DNA of 64,000 bases from [Scytonema hofmanni] UTEX 2349 (GTDB taxonomy: Bacteria > Cyanobacteriota > Cyanobacteriia > Cyanobacteriales > Nostocaceae). The notes below the pieces were generated by a model. The model had not been told where the DNA came from. It made no database searches and saw nothing but the letters and a program-made list of their open reading frames with translations. Below, one piece after another: positions 52,632 to 62,660 of this stretch (the first letter of the stretch is position 1; each line of letters starts with the position of its first letter). The position numbers and the translations under genes are program-made. The stretch lies in the NCBI RefSeq assembly GCF_000582685.1, contig NZ_KK073766.1, forward strand, positions 38,350 through 102,349, given 5' to 3'.

Positions 52632-53685
52632 AGAATTCAATCTCTGCACAATCGGTTTCCCTGCACCGGCACAAGCATTGCAGGCAACGGAACCGGACTC
52701 AACCACCCAGAATCAAGCTTGTGGTTTCAAGCCCTGCGCTGTATCGCCGACGGCAGACCCGATTTCGCCATCATCGAAAATCCTGCGGGGGTTATCAGTC
52801 GAGGACTTCGAGCAGTGCTTGGAGGACTGCGAATGGTCAAATATTGTTGGGACGATCCACAAATCATTTCAGCAGAGGAATTCGGAGCGCCGCACGAGCG
52901 CAAAAGGCTTTTCATCGTTGCCTACTCCGACAACATACGCCAAAGGCTCAACGGGATGCAGACCAGCTGGTCAGACCAGATTGGAACAGTCATTAAGGAA
53001 ATTTATAACCAAGGGAGACAAGTTAAACTCTTGTGTTCCGGGGTGGATGATGGGCTTCCCAGTTGGTTGGGTGGAAAGCATATTGATGGATACTGGCGAG
53101 ACAATATCAGTGCAGCTCCCATTTACCCAGGAGTACGCCACCACCTCAACAAACGCCGAGAATGTAACGACCTCTACGCCCGATCAGTCTGTCCCCTCCA
53201 AGCTGCGATCGCACTCCGAAGAATTCTTTATCTCAATTCAATCGCCGGATAATCCGATACCCGTAAATTTCTTAGAGGATAAAAAGCAATCGCCCTCAAT
53301 AGAATCACTTAGCTTATCTTCAATAGTGAGTAATGTAGCACCAAAGAATTTCTTAGAGGAAACGAAAGAGGATACAAAGCGATCGCTTGCCCCAAAACGG
53401 CGACAGCGCAAGGGATGCTTGTATAAATACTTAGAAAACAAGAAGCTGAAAAATGGCAACATAGCCTCATACCCGCGTGTGATTGGTGAAACACGCAACC
53501 CTGATAACCCGAAGCATTGGCGATGGGGTTTTAATTGGGAAGAAAAAATTGATGGCGAGTGGAAGGGGCGCAGTATTGGTAGTGTGCCGTTGGGTGCGAT
53601 CGCGCTTATTCAATCAATGCAGAATGAAGGTGTACCGTTATCGGAGATTATTGGATTTATTAAGCGGTCAAAGAATAAAGGATGA
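52632..53685 (+). pseudogene. C5-cytosine DNA methyltransferase, 5'-truncated and frameshifted
   Basis: The first frame (open from 52632) starts in motif IV (FPCTGTSIAGNGTGL) with the catalytic Cys. It then has motif VI IIENPAGVISRGLRAVLGGL and motif VIII APHERKRLFIVAYS, and ends with CPLQAAIALRRILYLNSIAG at 53252. Motif I and the SAM-binding part are absent. One extra T there would explain the break: the next frame continues NPIPVNFLEDKK and a C-terminal region with YPRVIGETRNPDNPKHWRWG and IDGEWKGRSIGSVPLGA to 53685. That tail may instead be a separate small gene. Confidence 0.7.
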
Positions 53686-53786
53686 AACAAGGGAGCGATC
53701 GCTTCCCTGTCCCAGTTTCTTAGAGGAATAAAGCGATCGCTGGTATAATCCCTAGTAAAAAGTAACACCGTTGCGATAGCCGCACA

Positions 53787-53980
53787 TGACTAAAACCACA
53801 GTTCATCTTGTCACCAGCATCCAGAATGTTACTAAGCGTGGTGTTTCACACCGATGCCCAAGTAAAGGCAGTTTCGGGTGATTAGTCCGGGTGGTGCGGT
53901 ATTTGGTGAACGCAAGATTTATTACTCAGCAGAAGCAGCGGAGAAGGCGGGGCGGGAGTGGATTGAAAAGGGGAGTTGAG
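53787..53980 (+). pseudogene. Small frameshifted gene of unknown function
   Basis: ATG 53787 reads MTKTTVHLVTSIQNVTKRGV to HRCPSKGSFG and stops. Shifted by one base the frame continues as VISPGGAVFGERKIYYSAEA and AEKAGREWIEKGS with a stop at 53980. Together these make an ordinary small protein of about 63 residues, broken by a one-base change. The family is not recognised. Confidence 0.45.
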
Positions 53981-54176
53981 GGCGATCGCTCTGGTTTCAT
54001 CAGGCTATCAAAAATCAACCTAAAACGCGCTTCGCAATTCCGTTTTAAAAATCACAGCAACATCCCACCCAACTTTCCGTAATCACCAACTGCACCGTTG
54101 TAGTTATTAAAAGACTTGCAACTATAACGAAACTATATAACGTTCACTGCGGGGACATACCCCAACTCGAACTCAG

Positions 54177-54353
54177 TCACGATGGCTGGGTTTTTGGGTT
54201 TTGACGGTAGCGTGACTGTGAATGGAGAAGCGATCGCACATCTTCATACTTGCGTTGATTCGGAGACTTGCGCTTAGAGATAGCAGGTTCACTTTTTTCA
54301 ATTTTACCAACTTTTGATGATTGGGCATCTAAGAAGGTATCCAGGGCGGACAT
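54177..54353 (-). CDS. Small hypothetical protein, 58 aa
   Basis: The minus-strand ORF reads MSALDTFLDAQSSKVGKIEK, then RKSPNQRKYEDVRSLLHSQS and ends in NPKTQPS. It is basic and polar and could be the N-terminal stub of a longer plasmid protein. No family is recognised. Confidence 0.3.
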   Translation of the reverse strand: MSALDTFLDAQSSKVGKIEKSEPAISKRKSPNQRKYEDVRSLLHSQSRYRQNPKTQPS

Positions 54354-54743
54354 ACGGCGAACTCGACGGCATAAGGGGTAGCGTTACCGCCCTGTCTGCC
54401 TGATTCTTATCGTTTTACCAAGTTTCGGTTAAAAGTTGGTATTTACAAAATATCTTTCTGACTCTAGGCGTGTGTTCCACCAAAATGCCTTAACGTGGAA
54501 TGCTGCGTTAGTCATGAGTCGAGACGATAACTATAATGTTTTTACTTTGATTATGGAATTTAGAACAGAAACTGTGTAGTAATCAATAAATAGGTGCTGC
54601 TATCTAGCTGCATAAGTCAACTTTGGTTTTACCTATAAGAAGATGTAGAAGAGTTCATTGACCTCTTCTGCTACTGCATACTCTGTCATCTTTTTCAATG
54701 CGTTAGTACTAAATAATATATTTTCCACGAGTCAATTAACACC
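54354..54743. other. Spacer upstream of the truncated CHAT gene
   Basis: About 390 bases, AT-rich, without a recognisable gene or repeat. It presumably carries the promoter of the CHAT gene. Confidence 0.4.
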
Positions 54744-55380
54744 GTGAAAAAAATCCTTATATTATCAGCCAATCCAAAGAACACAAACAAGCTCCGCCTA
54801 GACCAAGAGGTGCGGGAAATCCAAGCAGCGCTCAAACTCGCTAAAAATCGAGAGCAATTTGAAATCGTCACTGCCTGGGCGATACGAGTTGAAGACTTGC
54901 GCCGTGCGCTGTTAGAATACCAACCAACTATCGTTCACTTTTCTGGGCATGGCTCAGGTAGTACTGGTTTAGCCTTAGAGAATAATTCTGGGCAGATGCA
55001 ACTTGTGAGTACAGAATCCTTATAGTGGAATTTCTCAAAGTGTTAGTAGTGGTCGAATGTACGGCGGGATGATTGCTGCACAGGGGAACAATAACCAACA
55101 AAATATGACCAACTACACAACACCTGAACAAAAACATGATCTGGCACAAGCTGCCCAAGAAATTCAACAACTTTTGCAACAACTAGAGCAGACTTATCCT
55201 ACTAAAAGTAGTGCTGAAAAAATGATGGTTGTTGGTAAAGCGGTGGATGAAATTGAAAATAACTCACCTTTGAAAGCCCGCGTGATAAAAGCTTTGAAAG
55301 CTGGTGGAACTGAAGCTTTCAAAGAACTAATTAATCATCCCCTAGTTAATATTCTGATGGCATCTATAGAAGGTTGGTAG
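54744..55380 (+). pseudogene. CHAT gene with internal deletion, tail domain retained
   Basis: The first frame (to 55025) is a CHAT N-terminus: MKKILILSANPKNTNKLRLD and TIVHFSGHGSGSTGLALENN with the catalytic His, stopping after QLVSTESL. The Cys half is missing. The following frame, beginning before MYGGMIAAQGNNNQQNMTNY, encodes a helical tail: AQEIQQLLQQLEQTYPTKSS to KALKAGGTEAFKELINHP and IEGW. This tail matches 21413-21661. The CHAT segment is very similar to the start of the gene at 51495, so both come from one family. Confidence 0.75.
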
Positions 55381-55507
55381 GAGGCTGAATAAGCTATTGG
55401 TAACGCATTACTGCTAACAGTCAATAGAAAAAATGAAAAAAGCTAATGAACTACTAAATTGGCTGATTATTACTAATAAATTATTTAATTTTTAATAGTA
55501 AAAACCC

Positions 55508-58161
55508 ATGAACAAGCCTGTGCGTCCTGAGGAAAATTTACCTCCTTACCCTCAAACTAGTATTCAGCAAAACGACTGATGATAGTCGTCCAATGCTAGC
55601 AGAAATGCAACTTGATGAGTTACGGTTGGCGATTGAACAACCTGCTGCTCATCATGGTGTAGTGTTTGAAATTGGACTAGTAGAAGAAATCATTAAAGAC
55701 GTACAGGGGCAAGCAGGTTATCTACCGTTATTACAGTACACCTTGAATTTACTTTGGGAAATAGAAGTAGAAACTGGTAGTATTAACGTTCGTACACTAA
55801 GCATTAGTACTTACCGACAATTAGGTGGGGTCAGGGGTGCGCTACAAAAACATATAGATGGCATCTATGACAGGTTACCAAAAGTGGAAAAGTTGGCAAC
55901 TCAAAGAATTTTTCTAAAACTGGTTGACATTGGTAAAGATACTGAATTTGGTACTGGGTGGAAGCCAGTCCGCAGAAGGGCATTGAAGTCTGAGTTTAAT
56001 GATGAACTTGAACAAAGCGTGCTAGCTAAGTTGATAAATGAAAATCTCCTGGTGAGTGATCAAGAGCCACAATCCCAAGAATCTACAGTAGACATTACCC
56101 ATGAAATCCTGCTGATTTCTTGGACAACTCTAAATACTTGGATTAAGGAAAACCGTCAAGCTATAGCCCTTCGTAACCGACTCAATGATGATGTAGCGCT
56201 TTGGAAGTCCCAAAAAGCAGATGATGAACTGTGGAGTGGCTCAAAGTTGGAACAGATTTTAGAACTTAGAAAAGACGCAATATTTAATCAAGTTCTGGGG
56301 GGGTTTAGTGATGCAGCAAATCAATTTATTGATGCAAGCAAGTGTGGGATTGCGCGATCGCCAACGGCGCAGAACCATTATAGGGCTTACTGGTTTTTCT
56401 GTAGTTGCGTTGATTCTAGCTGGTGCAGCTGGGTTGGGGTGGTGGTTTACAGAATTTCAAAGACAACAAATCATTACTAATCTTACGAGTGCTTCACAAG
56501 AACTATTTGACTCAAATAAAGAATTTGATGCGCTGCTGGCAAGCCTAAATGCGGGCAAGCAAGTCAAACAGGCATCATTCGGGGTAAATTCCGATATGCA
56601 GTTTCAGGTTAAAGTTGCCTTGCAACAGGCAATTTATGGGGTGAAAGAACGAAACCGCTTGGAGGGGCACAAAGGTGAAGTTCTTAGTGTTAGCTACAGT
56701 TCGGATAGTAAAACTGTGGCTTCTGCTAGTAGTGATAAAACTATCAAACTGTGGGATGTCGCCACTGGCAAAGAAATTAGTTCCTTGACTGGGCATCAGA
56801 ATACGGTCACTGTTGTTAGTTTCAGCCCCGATGACAAGATCTTGGCTTCTGCCAGCTTTGGTGACAAAACTGTTAAACTCTGGGATATCACCACTGGCAA
56901 AGAAATCTTTACTTTCAGCGGGTATAAAGCTGACGATAGAGGCAATAATGGCATCAGTTTCAGCCCCGATGGGCAACTGCTGGCTGTTGCCTGTGAAGGA
57001 AACTCCATCCAACTTTGGGATGTTGCCACCCACAAACAAGTAGCTACCTTTATTGGACATAAGGATCAAGTCAATGGCGTCAGTTTCAGCCCCGATGGGC
57101 AACTGCTGGCTTCTGCTAGCAATGACAGAACGGTCAAACTCTGGGATATCACTACCTACAAAGAAATTCCTAGTAACATGCAGCATCCCGCTTGGGTCAG
57201 TGGCGTCAGTTTCAGCCCAGATGGACGACTACTGGCTTCTGGTGCTCAAGAAGGCCACGTCATACTTTGGGATATCGCTAGTGGTCAACAAATTAAGACT
57301 TTCTCTGGGCATAGACATTGGATAAGTAGCGTCAGTTTTAGTCCCAATGGAAAATATCTTGCTTCCGGTAGTTGGGATGGTACAGTTAAACTGTGGGATA
57401 TTGCTACTGCTCAAGAAATCAAGACTTTCCCTGCGGATAGTAATGTAACGAGCGTCAGTTTTAGTCCCAATGGAGAATATCTCGCTTCCGGTAGTTGGGA
57501 TGGTACAGTTAAACTGTGGAATGTTGCTACAGGCGAAAAAATTAGCACCATGACTGGGCATGAGGATTGGATCAATGCTGTCAGTTTCAATCCAAACGGG
57601 CAACTACTGGCTTCTGCCAGTCGCGATCAAACTATCAAGCTGTGGGATGTAGTCACAGGCAAAAAACTTGCTACCCTCACCGGACACAACAGTTACGTTG
57701 ACAGTGTAAGCTTTAGCCCCAGCGACGAGCGAGTGCTGGCTTCCGCAAGTGACACAACTATTAAACTGTGGGATGTAGTCACAGGCAAAGAACTTGCTAC
57801 CCTTACCGAACATAAAGTTAAGGTTAACAGCGTTAGCTTTAGCCGCGACGGGCGAGTGCTGGCTTCTGCTAGCGATGACAAAACTATCATACTTTGGGAT
57901 GTTGCTACCCGCAAAAAAATCAACATCTTTAATGCAAAAACTGGGGTTAGCAGCGTCAATTTCAGTCCAGATGGGCAACTGCTAGCTTCAGGAAGTAACG
58001 ATGGAAAAGTGATTTTATGGAATTTAAAAGCGTTATCGAATTTAACTCTTGAGAATCTACTGGCACGCGGTTGCGATTGGGTACGCGGCTATTTACAGAC
58101 AAATCCCAATGTTAGCGATAGCGACAAGCAACTCTGCAATGGCATTGGTACTGCAAAGTGA
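55508..58161 (+). pseudogene. nSTAND1-WD40 protein with deleted P-loop and 4-bp frameshift
   Basis: ATG 55508 begins a typical N-terminus (MNKPVRPEENLPPYPQTSIQ) but stops after 23 residues; the P-loop part is gone. From about 55566 the nSTAND1 C-terminal half follows: EMQLDELRLAIEQPAAHHGV, QAGYLPLLQYTLNLLW and STVDITHEILLISW. At 56335-56342 the tetramer CAAG is doubled; removing one copy joins the frames as NQFIDASVGLRDRQRRR and gives 854 residues from ATG 55593. A membrane segment (TIIGLTGFSVVALILAGAAG) precedes eleven WD40 repeats ending in LWD or LWN. nSTAND proteins are signal-sensing NTPases; without the P-loop this one cannot bind ATP normally. Confidence 0.78.
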
Positions 58162-58329
58162 AAGGGCGATGGTTAATTATTTGAGGAAAGCAAATTTTGT
58201 ATTCAGTTGGGGTAAAAGTAAGACACTGTTGGCAAAACATTGCTTCAGTCCTTGAGTGTTTTCCCAACAATGGGTCAGAAGTTGGTATTTTAGTTCTAAC
58301 TGTATTATTGCGATATTTGGTCACTGAAA

Positions 58330-59328
58330 CTAAACCAAATCTGCCAATATATCGGTCATTTGCTTTTGCAACTTCTGCCGATTATCATCATATTTCATTA
58401 CAGTATCGGGTTTAGCATGACGGCTAAACCTTTGTGTGGCGCGGTAATTCCCATTATTTTTATCCAATACTGTGGTAATGGAACTATGGCGAATCCGGTG
58501 CGGTGACATCTGTTTAGTAATACCAACTTTTTTACATAACCCATCCACCAACCGTCGAATTGCTTCCCCAGTGAGGCGTTTACCATTACCGTTATAAGCA
58601 ATCACCGCAAATAGCGGCTGTTTTAATTTACTTGCCCTTTTACTCGCTATCAACCAATCAGCGATCGCTTCAACGGTTTTCCGACTCAAATCAACTACTG
58701 TTTTTTGCGTCCCTTTGCCCTTACCCAATATAGATAAAGTGCTTGCTTGGGCGTTAAAATCGCCGACATTTAAATTACATACTTCACTACGCCGCAGCGC
58801 ATTATCCCACAACAAGCGCAAGATTGCATAATCTCGTTTCCCCTTGAGAGTTTTTCTATCAACTAGCGCCAGCACCTTGGCAAAATCGGTGCTTTGTATA
58901 CCCGTTGTGTCGCGGTACGATTCAACTTTCTCACCTTTGATATCTTCGAGCGTGTAGTTACACACCCCCAACTTGCGCCCCATTGCAGTTAAAGACTTAA
59001 TTGCACTCAACCGCCGATTGACTGTTGCTTCTGCGAGTTTACGAGTATTGACCAAATGTGCCTTGTACTTTAACACCACCGCGACGGCGTGACGCTGCTC
59101 TAAGTGCAGAAACTCTAACACTAAATGTTGGTCTGGTAACTTGCCTGATATAAATAAGAAAAAATCCCGTAAATCTTTCTCGTAAGCTCGTTTTGTATTG
59201 GGCGATCGCGTATCACTGAGCAACTGGTCAATAACATCCGGGTCGCCATCAATACAAAAATCATCCCCAATTGTTAGCGCATAAGCATTTTCGAGAACAG
59301 TGACACTCAAGGGGTACTGGTCAGGCAT
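58330..59328 (-). CDS. Tyrosine recombinase / phage-type integrase
   Basis: In this 332-residue protein, the N-terminal SAM-like domain (SPNTKRAYEKDLRDFFLFI) spans roughly residues 35-140. The catalytic domain shows the first Arg in LLWDNALRRSEVCNLNVGDF, HRIRHSSITT with the His/Arg pair, RFSRHAKPDTVMKYDDNRQK with His and the nucleophilic Tyr. It acts by cutting and rejoining DNA at a specific site. No attachment site repeats were found nearby. It could have brought in part of this region, or belong to a plasmid dimer-resolution system. Confidence 0.88.
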   Translation of the reverse strand: MPDQYPLSVTVLENAYALTIGDDFCIDGDPDVIDQLLSDTRSPNTKRAYEKDLRDFFLFISGKLPDQHLVLEFLHLEQRHAVAVVLKYKAHLVNTRKLAEATVNRRLSAIKSLTAMGRKLGVCNYTLEDIKGEKVESYRDTTGIQSTDFAKVLALVDRKTLKGKRDYAILRLLWDNALRRSEVCNLNVGDFNAQASTLSILGKGKGTQKTVVDLSRKTVEAIADWLIASKRASKLKQPLFAVIAYNGNGKRLTGEAIRRLVDGLCKKVGITKQMSPHRIRHSSITTVLDKNNGNYRATQRFSRHAKPDTVMKYDDNRQKLQKQMTDILADLV

Positions 59329-59330
59329 AA

Positions 59331-59372
59331 TAAGGCAGGAGGCAGAGGGCAGAGGGCAGAAGGGAAGAAAAT
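59331..59372. repeat. GGCAG-rich repeat, direct orientation
   Basis: GGCAGGAGGCAGAGGGCAGA GGGCAGAAGGG lies between the recombinase and the four-helix gene. It is the same unit family as the ends of the 10164-10385 insertion. Confidence 0.7.
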
Positions 59373-59382
59373 GTTGAAGGAA

Positions 59383-59733
59383 TTAAGCTTTGAGTTTATT
59401 GACAGTTGCAACCATTATTTTTTGCATTTCTTCTACTTCATTTGTTACACAAGGAAATAACTTCTCATCAGCTAACTTAACCCTTTGGGCGATTATTAAC
59501 TGAGTGTCTAGTTCTCTTAGAGAACCCAAAGATATATGAAGGAATTGAATATATTCATTTTTCGTGCGTCTGCCGTACCCTTCAGCAATATTAGAAGCGA
59601 CAGAAACTGCTGAACGTCTTATTTGACTAGTTAAACCGTATAGCTCTGATTGTGGAAAGTGTTGTGTTAATTCGTAACATTGAACAGCTAAATCTACACT
59701 TCTTTTCCATATAAATTGCTCTCTATAGCTCAT
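59383..59733 (-). CDS. Four-helix bundle protein of the S23 / rRNA-intervening-sequence family
   Basis: This 116-residue protein has the family core QSELYGLTSQIRRSAVSVAS and NIAEGYGRRTKNEYIQFLHI near residues 28-65. Such proteins form pentameric four-helix bundles and occur both in 23S rRNA insertions and as stand-alone genes next to mobile DNA, including diversity-generating retroelements. No rRNA or reverse transcriptase is visible here. It is flanked by GGCAG-rich repeats in inverted orientation. Function is unknown. Confidence 0.88.
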   Translation of the reverse strand: MSYREQFIWKRSVDLAVQCYELTQHFPQSELYGLTSQIRRSAVSVASNIAEGYGRRTKNEYIQFLHISLGSLRELDTQLIIAQRVKLADEKLFPCVTNEVEEMQKIMVATVNKLKA

Positions 59734-59844
59734 AAGTTTGAAGGAAAAAGTTTGAAGTATTTATATACTACCACCTTTGTCTCTCCTACCTCAAAGACAG
59801 AGTAAGTGTGTTGCAAAGCACAAAGACAAGAAGTGAAAACTTTT

Positions 59845-59893
59845 TCTTCCTTTCTTTCCTTCTGCCCTCTGCCTCCTGCCCTCTGCCTTCTCT
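59845..59893. repeat. GGCAG-rich repeat, inverted orientation
   Basis: CCTTCTGCCCTCTGCCTCCT GCCCTCTGCCTTC lies upstream of the four-helix gene. It is the reverse complement of the repeat at 59331-59372, so the gene is bracketed by inverted repeats about 0.5 kb apart. Confidence 0.7.
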
Positions 59894-60008
59894 AATAGTG
59901 TGATAATGACTCTTTCCGCACTATTTTATTTACCCATACTTTGAGAGCTGATTTGGGACAATATTCGTCAGTATTATCAGCAACAGTCACAAAAAGAGAT
60001 TTCACTTC

Positions 60009-60587
60009 TCACTTCACCGGATGGTATTTCCCATCTTTAGAGTTAAACCGCCACCCCACCGGGCTTGGATCTTTGCGACGACACCAAATTTCAAATTCAG
60101 CCTGGGTGTTGTTTTCTCGTTCGCGAGTTAGGGTTGCGATATCAACCCCCAGTCTTTTAGCTAAATTCTCACCTGTGTAAGGCTGAAGTTCTAGTTGTGG
60201 GGGATGATAGTTAAAAGATTGCCTTCTGTAACCCCCACCCGTATGCTGCGAACGCTGTTGACTAAGAGTTGTTATAACTCCTTCAATTTTTGCCAACTGT
60301 AAAGCTTGTGTTTCTAGTTTCTGCTCTAACGAGCTTAGTCTGTTCTCTACATCAGTGTCTACACGCTTATCTGCACTGTTAGAGAGGTGGTTTAATTGGG
60401 CTTCGAGTTGAGCAAGGCGGGTTTCTACACTGTCTTCTGTACCCGGAACTGGACCCAGGACATGATGCAGTCCCTCGATGACTAAATTGGTGGCGGTGGT
60501 GTTGCGATCTGCTGCGGCAGTCCGAAGTGCTGCTGTTAAGGGTTTGGGGAGTTTGAAGTTAATTGATTCCCGTTCGATTTTTGCCAT
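60009..60587 (-). CDS. RHH-like, coiled-coil hypothetical protein
   Basis: I chose the ATG at 60587 (MAKIERESINFKLPKPLTAA), giving 192 residues; the ORF is open further upstream to 60635. Residues 5-45 resemble a ribbon-helix-helix domain (INFKLPKPLTAALRTAAADR). A coiled coil follows at about 60-110 (ETRLAQLEAQLNHLSN, LSSLEQKLETQALQLAK). The end has a winged-helix-like region with GENLAKRLGVDIATLTRERE and an EFEIWCRRKDPSPVGWRFN segment. Similar proteins occur near cyanobacterial integrases and plasmid genes. It may regulate the recombinase; this is inference. Confidence 0.65.
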   Translation of the reverse strand: MAKIERESINFKLPKPLTAALRTAAADRNTTATNLVIEGLHHVLGPVPGTEDSVETRLAQLEAQLNHLSNSADKRVDTDVENRLSSLEQKLETQALQLAKIEGVITTLSQQRSQHTGGGYRRQSFNYHPPQLELQPYTGENLAKRLGVDIATLTRERENNTQAEFEIWCRRKDPSPVGWRFNSKDGKYHPVK

Positions 60588-60705
60588 GTCTACACCCACG
60601 CATATACGGTCGTGTAGATAGTTTACAACTAGCATGAGTATTCAGTTTGAGGAATAATTTTGAAAATTTTTCATTTAATGCGCGAACCGACAAAAGCAAA
60701 AGTAA

Positions 60706-60735
60706 AAATCCCCCAGTATTAATGCTGGGGGAATA
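60706..60735 (-). terminator. Rho-independent terminator of the small membrane protein gene
   Basis: CCCCCAG (60710-60716) and CTGGGGG (60725-60731) form a seven-base stem around TATTAATG. On the minus strand the stem is followed by ATTTTTACTTTT. It lies 25 bases after the stop of the gene at 60760. Confidence 0.8.
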
Positions 60736-60759
60736 TAAATGCCAGTTTTGTAGAAGACC

Positions 60760-61020
60760 CTATTTGCCCTTCCCTCTTTTATTCTGTTGTTTTGTAACCA
60801 AAGGGAGCAAGACTTTGATCAGGTCTGCATTACCTTTGTTAAGTACTGCAATCAAACAAGAAAGAGACAGAATGATAGCTACCGAAATACCCCCGTACTG
60901 TAGTAATGCAACTGTATCAAGTTGCCCTAGTGGCACTGTATTTCCGGGTACACCAACATAACTGGCTTGATTGAAACCCAGTTCTTCTGATTCTGGCGAT
61001 AAGTCAGTAATTGAACTCAT
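60760..61020 (-). CDS. Small single-span membrane protein
   Basis: The ORF is open from 61071, but ATG 61020 (MSSITDLSPESEELGFNQAS) is the likelier start, giving 86 residues. One hydrophobic segment (YGGISVAIILSLSCLIAVLN) spans about residues 42-61 and a basic tail KQQNKRGKGK follows, predicting a cytoplasmic C-terminus. No family is recognised. A strong terminator follows. It is a single-gene unit. Confidence 0.6.
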   Translation of the reverse strand: MSSITDLSPESEELGFNQASYVGVPGNTVPLGQLDTVALLQYGGISVAIILSLSCLIAVLNKGNADLIKVLLPLVTKQQNKRGKGK

Positions 61021-61351
61021 CTTTATTAACTTCAAGTTGTATGCACTTCTATTAATAATCATAATTCTCAAAAATTTAAAGGGTCTTTAACTCCATTTTT
61101 AGGAAATTATTTGAGGATTACAACTCGAAAAATTAATATTAAAGTGGTTATATTATAATTTTTTAGTTTAAGCAAAACTGGAATTTATCAAAATATTATA
61201 ACTATAACACCAAAATAAATTTGGTAAATTATTGGAAAATCGATAATTATGAATACTGTCGCACTTTGAATCAGAAGCTATAACTAAAATATAACAAGGA
61301 TTAGCAACTCAGGCGCGATTATGCAAAATTTTATACATAGGAATCTCGATT

Positions 61352-61687
61352 ATGAGTCAAGATGTCCAGTTTGGCAGCCTTCCTCTCTCTAGCTTTGAAG
61401 AGGCTATATTAAATTCCCTCCTCCTAGAAGAACGCTATGGATTGGAAATCATTGATGCTATCAAAGAAATTAGTGAAGGTAAAATCCTAATTAATGTAGG
61501 TACATTATATCCCACACTAAGACAGCTAGAAAAAAGAAAAATAATTGAGTCAAGATTAGAAGATAAGAGATTAGAAGCTAGGAGAGGAAAGGCTAGAAAA
61601 TATTACAAACTTACTTCTAAGGGAAGAAATTTGGTTGAAAACATGAATTATATGAGAGAGCAGCTTACAAATTGGAAGCCATCATGA
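61352..61687 (+). CDS. PadR-family transcriptional regulator
   Basis: The 111-residue protein is one winged-helix PadR domain: SSFEEAILNSLLLEERYGLE, IINVGTLYPTLRQLEKRKII and ARKYYKLTSKGRNLVENM. PadR repressors of this short type often sit beside transporter or permease-prefix genes and control them. The next gene, 168 bases downstream on the same strand, fits this pattern. The ATG at 61352 is preceded by an AGGAAT-like site. Confidence 0.85.
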   Translation: MSQDVQFGSLPLSSFEEAILNSLLLEERYGLEIIDAIKEISEGKILINVGTLYPTLRQLEKRKIIESRLEDKRLEARRGKARKYYKLTSKGRNLVENMNYMREQLTNWKPS

Positions 61688-61855
61688 TGTATTTAAAATG
61701 AGGTTGAAAATGAGATACGCAACAGACCCACCCAGCTAGACATAATTTTCAATTATTGTATATTGAAAAGAATAAGCCCACTAATTTGAGACACGATATT
61801 CATGACAAGGATATTCCATATTAAATGAAAATTTTACTAATTTACGGCAAAAAAT

Positions 61856-62428
61856 ATGAGTCTAATAGATTTAATCTTAGGCTTTCTTCTGCCGTCTGAT
61901 TGCAGAGATGAATGCTTAGGAGATTTGTACGAAGGATACTTCATTTTAAGAGAGAGAGGTGCGTCTAAATTCGCCAGCATTATTGTCACTATTGGACGTG
62001 CCATACTGCTAATTATAGCTGCATTGAAAATGAGATGGGATGATATTATTTATTTCAAAAAAGAGGCGCAGCATACTTTAAAGGCAAAGCACTCTCGCCA
62101 TTACAAGAATACTAGCTATCATTCAAATTCACCAAAGTCTAGTTTACAAGCAGTCTATTGTTATGCAAAAGAGAGAGAAGCAGAAGGAGTTACAGGCTAT
62201 GATTTGAGTGTAAAACAGCACAATTCTCTATTCAGGTTGGCTTCTAAGTTGCTCAAATATTTTTTGCTGGCTCTACTTGGCTTTATGATCGCCTACGTTT
62301 TGTCAACAAGTTTGGGTGGGCTACATATTGTCTTCCTGATGATGTACTTATTACGCCCTTTAATACTATTTGGGATTATCGCGTTATGTTTATTTACAAC
62401 GGCAATAATTTTTGAATCTTGGCGTTAA
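61856..62428 (+). CDS. Permease-prefix-domain membrane protein
   Basis: This 190-residue protein begins with a permease prefix domain 2-like segment (SLIDLILGFLLPSDCRDECL, GDLYEGYFILRERGASKF). An amphipathic membrane helix follows (IIVTIGRAILLIIAALKM), then a soluble middle and two C-terminal membrane segments (LALLGFMIAYVLSTSLGG and LILFGIIALCLFTTAIIF). The permease part usually found in this family is missing. It is probably controlled by the PadR gene upstream. The transport role is doubtful given its size. Confidence 0.7.
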   Translation: MSLIDLILGFLLPSDCRDECLGDLYEGYFILRERGASKFASIIVTIGRAILLIIAALKMRWDDIIYFKKEAQHTLKAKHSRHYKNTSYHSNSPKSSLQAVYCYAKEREAEGVTGYDLSVKQHNSLFRLASKLLKYFLLALLGFMIAYVLSTSLGGLHIVFLMMYLLRPLILFGIIALCLFTTAIIFESWR

Positions 62429-62660
62429 GGTTATCATCTGTGTCGATACACCAATTCAAGTTTTACTTAATACTAATTAGGATGCGTTTGCCCTGAATAG
62501 GTTTGTAAGTTGTTTAAATATTTTCTGTTGGTAAATGTTAGCAACATTTGATTAATTACAAAATCCGCGAAACAAACCACCTCGAAGTGATCGCAAAGAT
62601 TGTGAGGAATCCGGGTTACGCTTCTCATCACCCCTGCAATTCCACTCTTAACTGGAGAAT

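Noticed and set aside
38448..53685. C5 methyltransferase remnants as the DrmMII of a class 2 DISARM
   Set aside because: Both are broken and far from the drm genes, which already include the adenine methyltransferase and DrmD of class 1.
52456..53685. A single 409-codon ORF in one frame
   Set aside because: Its first two thirds are a shadow of the CHAT-GUN4 end and the methyltransferase frame; only the part after about 53250 looks coding.
56575..57186. Long minus-strand ORFs opposite the WD40 region (also 57229-57978)
   Set aside because: They are antisense shadows of the repeated WD40 codons; the peptides are repetitive and match no family.
56650..58030. Regularly spaced DNA repeats that might suggest a CRISPR array
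   Set aside because: The period of about 126 bases and the in-frame LWD motifs show they encode WD40 repeats.
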